DNA from: Halomicrobium salinisoli
Lineage (GTDB): Archaea; Halobacteriota; Halobacteria; Halobacteriales; Haloarculaceae
Assembly (NCBI RefSeq): GCF_020405185.1
Contig: NZ_CP084463.1
Location: forward strand, 62,001 to 126,000
Direction: 5' to 3'
Length of the DNA stretch: 64,000 bases
In this document: one piece after another, positions 53,169-60,755 of the stretch
How positions within the stretch are numbered: the first letter of the stretch is position 1
How the letters are laid out: the number at the start of each line of letters is the position of its first letter
Notes under the pieces: model-generated
Told to the model about the DNA's origin: nothing
Seen by the model: only the letters and a program-made list of their open reading frames with translations
Database searches by the model: none
Position numbers and translations under genes: made by a program

Positions 53169-55559
53169 GTGCCTGACGTGTCACGACCCGCCGACGGCGA
53201 GCCCTCGGTCGCGGTCGCGGACGTCCTGCCGGAGTTCGCGGACGCCTTCCCCTTCGAGCGGTTCAACGCGATGCAGTCCGAGACGCTGCCGGCGCTGCTG
53301 GAGACCGACGAGAACGTCGTCGTCAGCGCGCCCACCGCCAGCGGCAAGACCGCGCTGGCCGAGATTGCCATCTGCAAGACGCTGCAGGCCGGCGGCACCG
53401 CGCTCTTTCTCGCTCCGCTGCGCGCGCTCACCAACGAGAAGGAGAGCGAGTGGGAGCGCTTCGAGGACCTCGGCTACTCCGTCTACGTCGTCACTGGCGA
53501 GCGGGACCTGAACCCGCGCCGCGCCGAGCGGGCCGACGTGCTGGTGATGACCCCCGAGAAGGCCGACTCGGCGACGCGCAAGCACGACTCCCGCCGGTAC
53601 GGCTTCATCGAGGACGTCGACTGCTGCGTCATCGACGAGGTCCACCTGCTGGACTCCGAGCGCCGTGGGTCCGTGCTGGAGGTCACCGTCTCGCGCCTGC
53701 GGCGGCTCTGCGACCCGCGCGTCGTCGCCCTCTCGGCGACGATGCCCAACGTCGAGGACGTGGCCGCGTGGCTCGACGCCCCGGAGGAGGCCACCTTCTC
53801 CTACGGCGAGGCCTACCGGCCCGTCCCGCTGAACGCCGACGTCAAGACCTACAGCCACGGCGACAACGCCTTCGCCGACAAGTACCGCCGCCTCTACCGC
53901 GCGCTGGACCTGGCCGAGCCCCACATCCGCGACGAGGGGCAGGCGCTGGTGTTCGTCTCCTCGCGCCAGGACACCGTCCAGGCCGCCAAGAAGGCCCGCG
54001 ACGAGATCGCCGAGCGGGACGTCCCGATGGGCGCCCGCGGCGAGTACGACTTCCACACCGACGCCGCCGACCTGGACAACGACACGCTGCGCCAGTCCGT
54101 GCTCGACGGCGTCGGCTTCCACCACGCCGGTCTCTCTCGAGAGGACAAGGACCGCGTCGAGGACTGGTTCAAGGAGGGGAAGATCCAGCTCCTCTTTTCC
54201 ACCTCCACGCTCGCGTGGGGGGTCAACCTCCCCGCCCGCTGCGTCGTGATCCGGGACACCAAGATCCACGACCCCCTGGAGGGCGAGGTGGACATGAGCC
54301 CGCTGGACGTCCTCCAGATGCTCGGGCGCGCCGGCCGGCCGGGCTACGACGACCAGGGGTACGCCTGGATCGTCTGCGACCGCTCGGACGCCGACAAGTA
54401 CCGCCGCCTCCTCCGGGACGGGACCGACATCGAGTCCCGCCTCGCGGAGGACCTCGACGCCCACCTCAACGCCGAAATCGCGCTTGGCACGTTGCGGGAC
54501 GTCGAGGACGTGATGGACTGGCTGGAGACGACGTTCTACTACCAGCGTGCGCGCGCAGCGCCCGACAAGTACGCCGACGACGGCGACCTCCGCGACCGGG
54601 TCAGCGATACGCTGGAGTCGCTCGTCGACAGCGGCTTCGTCGAGATGGACGAGCTCAGGCTGGAGGGGACGCCGCTGGGTCGGCTGGCCTCCAAGTTCTA
54701 CCTCCGGCTGGACACCGCCGAGCGGTTCAAGGACTGCGCCGACCGCGCCGACGAGGACCCCGAGGGGCTGGACGAGGACCGCCTGCTGGCGGCCGTCGCC
54801 GGTGCCCAGGAGTTCGACAGCGTCAGCGCGCGCTCCGACGAGGAGGACGCGGTGGCCGCCGTCCTCGGCTCCCGCGCCGACGACCTCTCGGCCGGCCAGC
54901 GGAAGGTGCTGGCCATCCTCCGCTCGTCGATGTCCGGCACCACGCCGACGGAACTGCAGAGCGACGCCTGGGTGATCAAGCAGAACGCCCTCCGCCTGCT
55001 GGCGGCGCTCCGGGCCTTCCTCGACCGGTTCGCCGGACCGCGGGCGGCCAACCTCGCCCGCCGCGTCAAGGGGCGCGTCGAGAACGGCGTCAGCGCCGAC
55101 GCCGTGGGGCTCACCGCCGTCGACGGCATCGGGCCCGGACGGGCGAGCAACCTCGCCGCCGAGGGCCTGCGCACGCCCGCGGACGTGACCGACGCCGGCG
55201 TCTCCGGCCTCCAGTCGGCCGGCATCGGCGAGGGCGTCGCCGAGCGCGTCGTCGAGAACGCCCGCGACCTCCCCGACGTCGTCGTCGAGTGGGGCGACTT
55301 CCCCGACGCCGTCCCGCGCGGCGAGCGCGAACTCCACGAGGTGACCGTTCGCACCGTCGCCGGCGGCGCCCGCGCGGGGATCCGGGTGACCGTCAACGGC
55401 CACGAGATGACGGCCAAGCCCGCCTACCTCGGCGAGGCGACGGTCCCCGCGGCCGCCTTCGGCGGCGACGCCGACGAACTGGAGTTCGCCGTCGAGGTGA
55501 CGTTCCCGGAACTGCCGCTGCCGCCCGTCGTCGACACGCGGACCGTCCGGGTCGAGTGA
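53169..55559 (+). CDS. Ski2-family DEAD/DEAH helicase (Hel308/Mer3-like)
   Basis: A 796-residue superfamily 2 helicase. Q-like start FERFNAMQSETLPALLETDENV, Walker A SAPTASGKTALAEI, DEVH box (CCVIDEVHLLDSERRG), motif III ALSATMPNVEDVAAWL, motif V LLFSTSTLAWGVNLPARCVVI and motif VI QMLGRAGRPGYDD are visible. The C-terminal part has a winged helix/ratchet, helix-hairpin-helix AVDGIGPGRASNLAAEGLR and a final beta domain. In archaea this family remodels stalled replication forks. Start GTG at 53169 follows AT-rich promoter sequence; the GTG nine bases downstream is an alternative. Confidence 0.88.
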   Translation: MPDVSRPADGEPSVAVADVLPEFADAFPFERFNAMQSETLPALLETDENVVVSAPTASGKTALAEIAICKTLQAGGTALFLAPLRALTNEKESEWERFEDLGYSVYVVTGERDLNPRRAERADVLVMTPEKADSATRKHDSRRYGFIEDVDCCVIDEVHLLDSERRGSVLEVTVSRLRRLCDPRVVALSATMPNVEDVAAWLDAPEEATFSYGEAYRPVPLNADVKTYSHGDNAFADKYRRLYRALDLAEPHIRDEGQALVFVSSRQDTVQAAKKARDEIAERDVPMGARGEYDFHTDAADLDNDTLRQSVLDGVGFHHAGLSREDKDRVEDWFKEGKIQLLFSTSTLAWGVNLPARCVVIRDTKIHDPLEGEVDMSPLDVLQMLGRAGRPGYDDQGYAWIVCDRSDADKYRRLLRDGTDIESRLAEDLDAHLNAEIALGTLRDVEDVMDWLETTFYYQRARAAPDKYADDGDLRDRVSDTLESLVDSGFVEMDELRLEGTPLGRLASKFYLRLDTAERFKDCADRADEDPEGLDEDRLLAAVAGAQEFDSVSARSDEEDAVAAVLGSRADDLSAGQRKVLAILRSSMSGTTPTELQSDAWVIKQNALRLLAALRAFLDRFAGPRAANLARRVKGRVENGVSADAVGLTAVDGIGPGRASNLAAEGLRTPADVTDAGVSGLQSAGIGEGVAERVVENARDLPDVVVEWGDFPDAVPRGERELHEVTVRTVAGGARAGIRVTVNGHEMTAKPAYLGEATVPAAAFGGDADELEFAVEVTFPELPLPPVVDTRTVRVE

Positions 55560-55673
55560 GGCACCGGAGGAAAGTTGCGAGGTTTATACCGGAGAACTAT
55601 CCGTTTACTTTATATTCGTTCGCTAGCTTTTGCCAGTGTCTCGTGGCACCGAGCCACACGGGGTGGAGAGGAT

Positions 55674-57476
55674 ATGCACGACCGCGACACGACAGACGAC
55701 GGTACAGAGTACGGGGAAGGGGAGTCCGACGCGACCCGCGGGGGGAGTTCGCGTCGACGCTTCCTGAAGGCGAGCACTGCGGCCGCGGCGGGGGCCGTCG
55801 CGCTCGGCGCGGGCGTCTCGCCGGCGGCGGCCCGGCGGTCCGAGTGCTCCTCGCAGGGCAGCCTCTCGGTCGGCGGTGGCGACTTCCAGGTCATCAACAA
55901 CGACTGGGGCACCCAGGAGGAGGGCGCGGACATCGACATGTGCGTCTTCGCGAACGACGACGGCTCCTACGGCTACGAGTGGGAGACGCGCTCGGTCGGC
56001 GGCTCGCCCAACTACCCGCAGGCCCTGGTCGGCACCAAGCCGTGGGGGACCGACACCGGCGTCGCCGAGTTCCCCATCCGCCGGGGCGACGTCGACCAGC
56101 TGGAGATAGCGGTCGACGTCGACCAGTCGATCTCCGGCGGCGAGTGGGACCTGGCCGAGGAGTGGTGGCTGATGGAGCAGCCCCCCTCACAGGAGACCGG
56201 GACGCACGTCCACGAGGTCATGATGGTCCTCGACTGGGGCGGCGGCCACGACCACTACATGGAGGAGCGAAACGTCTGGACCGACCAGTACGGCAACACC
56301 GTCGACTACTGGGCCGACTACGACGGCGGCGGGACGAACGCCGACTTCCACATCTTCCGCGTCCGCGGCGGCCTGACCTCCGGACGGGTCGACCTCACCG
56401 AGGTCGTCGATTACCTGAGCCAGCGCCACGGAATCGGCGACGACCTGTGGCTCTCCGGCATCGAACTCGGCAACGAGTACTGGCAGGGCGCGCAGGGCAA
56501 CGTCACCTACGAGCAGTTCGACGTGACGATCAACGGCACCACCTACAGCAGCGGGAGTTCCGGGGGGAGCTCCGGCGGTGGCGGTAGCGGGGGCAACGAC
56601 GGCGGCGGAAGCGACGGCGGACGGTCCCCCTACGGCGGATCGCCCCACGCCGTCCCCGGCCGGATCCAGGCCGAGGACTTCGACACCGGCGGCGAGGGGA
56701 CCGCGTACCACGACACGACGTCGGGCAACGAGGGCGGCGCCTACCGCTCGACGGACGTCGACGTCGAGTCCTGCGACGAGGGCGGGTACAACATCGGCTG
56801 GATAGAGTCCGGCGAGTGGTGGACCTACACCGTCAGCGCCGACGCGTCCGGGACGCACGACCTGCGGGCCCGCGTCGCGTCGAACGACGGGGGCGGCTCC
56901 CTGACCGTCGAGGTCGACGGATCGCAGGTCGGCAGCGCCACGTTCGGCGGCACCGGCGGCTGGCAGTCCTGGACGACCGTCTCGCTTGGAACCGCTGACC
57001 TCGGCGCCGGCGAGCACGTCGTCCGCGTCCGGGCCGACGACGGCGGCTGGAACTTCAACTGGATCGAGTTCGGCAGCGGCAGCGGGACCGACGGCGGCAG
57101 CGACGGCGACGGTACCGACGGCGGCAGTAGCGATGGCGGCACCGGCGACGACGGCGATACGACCGACGGCAGCGGCGGCAGCGACGGCAGCGGTAGCGGC
57201 GACGGCAGCGGCGGATCGTCGGACCCCGTCGCGACGATCGACGCCGGCAGCACGTCCGTCGGCGTCGGCGAGCGGATCACGCTCCGCGTGAACGACACGT
57301 CCGGCACCGGGCGCTGGATCGACTCCCTGGAGTGGGAGTTCGGCGACGGCGCCACGGGCACCGGCTGGTGGCAGTCTCACAGCTACGGCTCGGCCGGGAC
57401 CTACACCGTCGCGCTGACGGCGACGGCCAACACCGGCGAGACGACCACCCACGAGGTCACGATCACGGTCTCCTAG
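55674..57476 (+). CDS. Secreted GH12-type glucanase with CBM6 and PKD domains
   Basis: A 600-residue exported enzyme. Tat signal SSRRRFLKASTAAAAGAVAL precedes a GH12-like beta-jelly-roll domain (about 68-290). Family landmarks are VINNDWGT (74-80), GGSPNYPQALVGTKPWG (110-125), nucleophile E181 in VHEVMMVLDWGG and probable acid/base E268 in GNEYWQG. A Gly/Ser linker leads to a CBM6 (about 325-465; GRIQAEDFDTGGEGTAYHDT, WIESGEWWTYTV). A second Gly/Asp/Ser linker leads to a PKD domain (about 515-600). GH12 enzymes cut beta-1,4-glucan or xyloglucan; this points to plant-polysaccharide use. Strong TATA-type AT stretch around 55605-55622. Confidence 0.82.
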   Translation: MHDRDTTDDGTEYGEGESDATRGGSSRRRFLKASTAAAAGAVALGAGVSPAAARRSECSSQGSLSVGGGDFQVINNDWGTQEEGADIDMCVFANDDGSYGYEWETRSVGGSPNYPQALVGTKPWGTDTGVAEFPIRRGDVDQLEIAVDVDQSISGGEWDLAEEWWLMEQPPSQETGTHVHEVMMVLDWGGGHDHYMEERNVWTDQYGNTVDYWADYDGGGTNADFHIFRVRGGLTSGRVDLTEVVDYLSQRHGIGDDLWLSGIELGNEYWQGAQGNVTYEQFDVTINGTTYSSGSSGGSSGGGGSGGNDGGGSDGGRSPYGGSPHAVPGRIQAEDFDTGGEGTAYHDTTSGNEGGAYRSTDVDVESCDEGGYNIGWIESGEWWTYTVSADASGTHDLRARVASNDGGGSLTVEVDGSQVGSATFGGTGGWQSWTTVSLGTADLGAGEHVVRVRADDGGWNFNWIEFGSGSGTDGGSDGDGTDGGSSDGGTGDDGDTTDGSGGSDGSGSGDGSGGSSDPVATIDAGSTSVGVGERITLRVNDTSGTGRWIDSLEWEFGDGATGTGWWQSHSYGSAGTYTVALTATANTGETTTHEVTITVS

Positions 57477-57518
57477 GGGTCGCGAGTGGGAGGTCCGGAG
57501 GGCCTTCCCGCCGACCGT

Positions 57519-58163
57519 CTAGACCCGCGAGAAGAGCTGATCGCGCAGAGCGGCCGGCGTCTCCGCGACCGAATCGGCGGCCGACTCCGCGAGACCGTGG
57601 CCGGCCTCGCCGACGCCGAAGCCGATCACCGTCATGCCGGCGCGGCTCGCGGCCAGCGCCCCGTTCGCGGAGTCCTCGACGGCGACGCAGCCGCCGGGGT
57701 CGACGCCCAGTTCCGCAGCGGCGTGCTCGTAGATCCCCGGCTCCGGCTTGCCGGGGCCGTCCAGGTCGGCGGCGCTGACGGTCGCGTCGAACGCGAGGCC
57801 GAACCGGTCGAGGACGATCTTGTACCACTCCGGCGGCGACGAGGTCACCATCGCCACCGGGACCCCCGCGTCCCGCAGGTCGGCCACGACGTCGCCGACG
57901 CCGGGGGTCAGCTTCACCTTCTCGCCGTAGATCTCCTCGGCGGCGCCCTCGTACAGCGAGCAGAACTCGTCGTGGTCGACGGCGAGGTCGTAGTCCTCCT
58001 CGAGGATGCCGTACAGCTCCTCGTAGTACACCCCGGTCAGCTCGTCGACCGACACGTCGGCGTCGGGCAGCGCCTCGGGGACGACCCGCTCGCGTTCCAG
58101 TTCGATCCAGTAGTCCTCGGAGTCGACGAGGACTCCGTCCATGTCGAAACAGACCGCGTCCAT
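57519..58163 (-). CDS. HAD-superfamily hydrolase (beta-phosphoglucomutase-like)
   Basis: A 214-residue phosphatase/phosphomutase. Motif I VCFDMDGVLVDSEDYW (Asp nucleophile at about 8), motif II VAMVTSSPPEWYK, motif III Lys in PGKPEPGIYEHAA, and motif IV VAVEDSANGALAASRAG are complete; the helical cap lies between about 16 and 85. This set matches the beta-phosphoglucomutase/phosphoglycolate phosphatase-like subgroup. Substrate unknown; the neighbouring GH12 enzyme makes a sugar phosphate plausible. Convergent with that gene, 42 bp apart. Confidence 0.88.
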   Translation of the reverse strand: MDAVCFDMDGVLVDSEDYWIELERERVVPEALPDADVSVDELTGVYYEELYGILEEDYDLAVDHDEFCSLYEGAAEEIYGEKVKLTPGVGDVVADLRDAGVPVAMVTSSPPEWYKIVLDRFGLAFDATVSAADLDGPGKPEPGIYEHAAAELGVDPGGCVAVEDSANGALAASRAGMTVIGFGVGEAGHGLAESAADSVAETPAALRDQLFSRV

Positions 58164-58219
58164 ACCGCTCGCAGGTCGCGGACCGGGATACGCGTGTCGG
58201 GTCTTCCGCGTGACATGTG

Positions 58220-58233
58220 TTGTCGTACGACAA
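58220..58233. promoter_or_regulatory. 14-bp palindrome TTGTCGTACGACAA
   Basis: A perfect palindrome in the 108-bp divergent region between the HAD gene and the small membrane gene that starts at 58272. It could bind a dimeric regulator affecting either gene. The related string ACAATGTTA occurs here (58230-58238) and again near 58608-58616 upstream of the paralogous gene. Confidence 0.45.
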
Positions 58234-58271
58234 TGTTAAGCGGACGGGGGCCGTACACCACTTCGTCCCCG

Positions 58272-58526
58272 ATGCCGGACAGCAGCCCCATCCACCGGGA
58301 GCTACGCCGCTCGCGAGCGCGGCTCGGAGCCGTCGTCAGTCGCGTCCCCGACCGACCGCACGCCGTCCTCGAGGCCGGCGCCTTCTGGCTGGCGGTCGCC
58401 CTCCCCGCCGCGTACCTCCCGGTCGTGGCCGTCCCCGCCGTCGGCGGCAGCGAGTTCGTCCCCGGCCTGCTGGCGCTCCACGCTCTCTGCGTCGTCCTCG
58501 GGTCCGATCACACGCCGGCCGCGTGA
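58272..58526 (+). CDS. Small two-helix membrane protein, paralogue A
   Basis: An 84-residue protein beginning MPDSSPIHRELRRSRARLG, with two hydrophobic helices (about 33-54 and 60-78; VLEAGAFWLAVALPAAYLPV and FVPGLLALHALCVVLGSD). Its second half resembles that of the gene at 58800-59039 in order of features and several identities (xxEAxAFWxAVxLPxAY). Function unknown. A TATA-type element may overlap the palindrome region. Confidence 0.6.
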   Translation: MPDSSPIHRELRRSRARLGAVVSRVPDRPHAVLEAGAFWLAVALPAAYLPVVAVPAVGGSEFVPGLLALHALCVVLGSDHTPAA

Positions 58527-58799
58527 GGCGCGCAGACCGTCCCCGGGGTCGGGGCAGTCGCCGCGGACGCCGCTCCCGTCGGAACACCCCTGAATCGCTC
58601 CTCAGATACAATGTTAGAGTGGTGAATAAAACGTCTCCGCGGTTCTGATTCGGTCGATCGAACCGGTCGTAAAACGCGAAGAGGGATCGTAACTCGATAA
58701 AATGCGGCCGACGGACGTCGAAATGAGTCGAACTCTCCCCAAGGGTCGTCCCACTATATGGTGGTCCCGCCCCTCGCCTCGATCGAGGAGCGAGTTCCC

Positions 58800-59039
58800 G
58801 TGTCCACAGAATCAGCCGTCGAGGAGGCCCCGCCCGGAACCGCAGCCGCGCTTCGACGCCTGGCGCTCCATCCGGTCGAAGCGGTCGCTTTCTGGGCGGC
58901 GGTCCTCCTTCCGCTCGCCTACCCGGCCCTCCTGTACGGCGGGCTCGACGGACGGGACCTCCTGCTCCTCGCGGCCGTGCTCGCCCTCCACGCGGCCACC
59001 CTGGCTCTCGGTCGCGGGTACGACCGCGACCGGGCGTGA
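58800..59039 (+). CDS. Small two-helix membrane protein, paralogue B
   Basis: A 79-residue protein from the GTG at 58800 (MSTESAVEEAPPG... read as Met). A TATA-like actatat at 58753-58759 lies some 40 bp upstream, so the ATG at 58758, inside the element, is unlikely to be used. It shares the PVEAVAFWAAVLLPLAYP / LLAAVLALHAATLALG pattern with paralogue A. The gap between the two paralogues (58527-58799, 273 bp) shows AT-rich promoter sequence and no other gene. Function unknown. Confidence 0.6.
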   Translation: MSTESAVEEAPPGTAAALRRLALHPVEAVAFWAAVLLPLAYPALLYGGLDGRDLLLLAAVLALHAATLALGRGYDRDRA

Positions 59040-59175
59040 TCGCTGTGGTCGGCTTCGCGGCACCTGGGGGAGCAGACCGCCGCGGCACAGCGACTGCGTA
59101 GTCGCCTCACTGGGGGTGGGGGGACGACGCTTTTCGACCACACGTTGAAGTAGCGGAACGGGGCCAGACGGGCCC

Positions 59176-59913
59176 ATGCACGACGGAACACACGTGCTGG
59201 CCGGCGAGTGCACGATGGTCTTCGACGGCTCCCGCGAGCGCGAGCAGCGCGGCGACGTGGTCGTCCTGGTGAAACCCGACAACACGGTCCTGGTCCACGA
59301 CGCCGACGGCTACCAGCCGGTGGCGTGGCTCACCCGGGCCGACAGCGTGACGGTCGAATCCGGGACCGTCGTCGCCCGGGACGGCGACGAACTGCTGCGC
59401 GTGGTCACCCACGACGAGCACGGGCGCGGCCGCTACCCGGCCAGCGTCGCCGGCGTCCCGGTCGGCGACTGCCCGGACTGCCGCGGCACGCTCGTCCGGG
59501 CGGACGGCGCCGTCTCCTGTACCGACTGCGACGCCCGCTACGGGCTGCCCGACGACGCCTCGGTGACGGGGCGGCGCTGCGGGGACTGCGACCTCCCGAC
59601 GGTCCGGGCCGAGCGCGGCCGGGCCTTCGAGGTGTGTCTCGACCGCGAGTGCGACTCACTCGACGAGCGGGTGAAAACCGCCTTCGACCGCGAGTGGACG
59701 TGTCCGGAGTGCGGGAGCGACCTCCGGATCCTCCGGCGAGGCGGACTCATCGCAGGCTGCGAGCGCTACCCGGACTGCGACACCGGTTTCTCGCTGCCCG
59801 CGGGCGTCATCATCGACGACTGCGACTGCGGGCTGCCGGTCTTCGAGACGGCGACCGGCTGGCGCTGTCTCGACGCCCGCTGCGATCAGTCGCGGGCGGC
59901 CGACGCGGACTGA
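59176..59913 (+). CDS. NucS-N-terminal-like plus topoisomerase-type zinc-finger protein
   Basis: A 245-residue protein. Residues 1-70 (LAGECTMVFDGSREREQRGD, then LVKPDNTVLVHDADGYQPVAW) resemble the N-terminal beta domain of the NucS/EndoMS endonuclease. The rest has four cysteine-rich zinc ribbons: CPDCRG...CTDCDA, CGDCDL...CLDREC, CPECGS...CERYPDC (topoisomerase I type) and CDCGLP...CLDARCDQ. The NucS nuclease domain is missing. It is conserved-looking in haloarchaea and may bind DNA; role unknown. It lies immediately before the peptide/YcaO locus but on the opposite strand to the peptides. Confidence 0.7.
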   Translation: MHDGTHVLAGECTMVFDGSREREQRGDVVVLVKPDNTVLVHDADGYQPVAWLTRADSVTVESGTVVARDGDELLRVVTHDEHGRGRYPASVAGVPVGDCPDCRGTLVRADGAVSCTDCDARYGLPDDASVTGRRCGDCDLPTVRAERGRAFEVCLDRECDSLDERVKTAFDREWTCPECGSDLRILRRGGLIAGCERYPDCDTGFSLPAGVIIDDCDCGLPVFETATGWRCLDARCDQSRAADAD

Positions 59914-60054
59914 CGGCCCGCGACCGGTCACCGACTCGGCAGTCGCTCGGCGGCGATCGGTCGGCGGCGACGTCGGGCAGGAACATCTCGGTCGACGCCG
60001 GGACGCTCCCGGCGTCGGCGGGTCGACTGTCGATAACGGTGACGCTGCGGGCGG

Positions 60055-60168
60055 TTAGTTCGACGGTCCGTAGCCGCCACCGCCGCCACCGGCGGGGCTG
60101 CAGATACCGTAGGCCTTGCGCTCGTACTCCGATTCGTCGGTCTCGTCCGCAACGTTGAAGCTTGCCAT
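60055..60168 (-). CDS. Predicted RiPP precursor peptide B (37 residues, Gly-rich core)
   Basis: ATG at 60168, stop at 60055-60057; 37 residues, too short for the usual gene-length cut-offs. The N-terminal half (MASFNVADETDESEYERKAY) is acidic and leader-like; the C-terminal half reads GICSPA followed by six Gly and YGPSN. It has a single Cys (23) and two C-terminal-half Ser (24, 36) as candidate heterocyclisation sites. It is 31 of 37 identical to peptide A, with differences concentrated after the Cys. Poly-Gly next to Cys/Ser recalls the microcin B17 precursor core. A conserved promoter and leader hairpin lie upstream. The peptide role is inferred from these features and from the YcaO gene at 63754. 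Confidence 0.7.
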   Translation of the reverse strand: MASFNVADETDESEYERKAYGICSPAGGGGGGYGPSN

Positions 60169-60243
60169 TTGTGATCTCTTACCGCGGGTGCGGCGGGCGA
60201 AATATCTACTTCTATTCATTTAAAATTTACCATTAGAAATAAT
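60169..60243 (-). promoter_or_regulatory. Promoter and leader of peptide gene B
   Basis: Reading on the minus strand: an AT-rich block with TATA-like TTTTAAAT (complement of 60218-60225), then a leader with the small hairpin CCGC-ACCC-GCGG and the sequence TAAGAGATCACAA directly before the ATG. The same order and spacing (TATA about 50-57 bp before the ATG) occurs in front of peptide gene A, with a different hairpin loop but the same stem. Confidence 0.65.
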
Positions 60244-60342
60244 ATATGATCGTCGTCTGAGTGCAGAAAGTTCGCCGCTCGTCCCGGGAACGGGAGCGGC
60301 GCTGGGCGCCTCTGTCGGGGCGGTCACCGGCCCGTCGTCGGG

Positions 60343-60434
60343 TCAGTTGTCACTGCTTCGCTCGTCTTCGGACGAGTTCCGGTTGGGACCCCGCTCGGTC
60401 TCCGCGGGCCGGGAGTCCGGTCCGGCGTCGGCGG
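60343..60434 (-). pseudogene. Duplicated remnant of the glycosyltransferase 3' end
   Basis: On the minus strand this reads AGPDSRPAETERGPNRNSSE, ending DERSSDN-stop (stop 60343-60345), against AGPDSRPAETERGPNRNSPE, ending GERSGND-stop, at the end of the intact gene. It has no start codon or catalytic region and is a by-product of the 413-bp tandem duplication. It lies between peptide genes A and B. Confidence 0.8.
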
Positions 60435-60467
60435 GTCGACTGTCGATAGCGGTGACGCTGCGGGCGG

Positions 60468-60581
60468 TCAGTTCGACGGCCCGTGGCCGCCACCGCCGCC
60501 GCCACCGTAGGCACAGATACCGTAGGCCTTGCGCTCGTACTCCGATTCGTCGGTGTCGTCCGCGACGTTGAAGTTTGCCAT
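60468..60581 (-). CDS. Predicted RiPP precursor peptide A (37 residues, Gly-rich core)
   Basis: ATG at 60581, stop at 60468-60470; 37 residues. N-terminal half MANFNVADDTDESEYERKAY, then GICAY, seven Gly, and HGPSN. A single Cys (23) and Ser (36) in the second half are possible modification sites. It is the paralogue of peptide B in the tandem duplication, and lies 174 bp downstream of the glycosyltransferase stop on the same strand with its own promoter. As the leader half is nearly unchanged between A and B while the residues behind the Cys vary, the pattern fits leader/core organisation of a ribosomally made, modified peptide. It could also be a free Gly-rich peptide without modification. 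Confidence 0.7.
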   Translation of the reverse strand: MANFNVADDTDESEYERKAYGICAYGGGGGGGHGPSN

Positions 60582-60660
60582 TTGTGATCTCTTACCGCGA
60601 ATGCGGCGGGCGTAATGTCGAAGGTTAATGATTTAAACTTTACCATAAGAATTGATATAT
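60582..60660 (-). promoter_or_regulatory. Promoter and leader of peptide gene A
   Basis: On the minus strand: AT-rich block with GTTTAAAT (complement of 60631-60638), leader hairpin CCGC-ATTC-GCGG, and AAGAGATCACAA before the ATG. It is homologous to the block before peptide gene B. The preserved stem with a changed loop suggests the hairpin matters, for instance in transcript stability. Confidence 0.65.
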
Positions 60661-60755
60661 TATCGCGGTCCGGCCGCCGATAGTTCGCCGCTCCGCCCGG
60701 GAACGAGAGCGGGGCTGGGCGCGTCTGTCGGGGCGGTCACCGGCCCGTCGTCGGG

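Noticed and set aside
53181..56587. Long open frames over the helicase and GH12 genes (740 codons minus, 1045 codons plus)
   Set aside because: Shadow frames of genes with complete motifs in the correct frame.
60261..60571. Plus-strand open frames of 60-75 codons across the peptide region
   Set aside because: Their products are Arg-rich and antisense to the conserved peptide genes; only the minus-strand frames have conserved promoters and paralogous residues.
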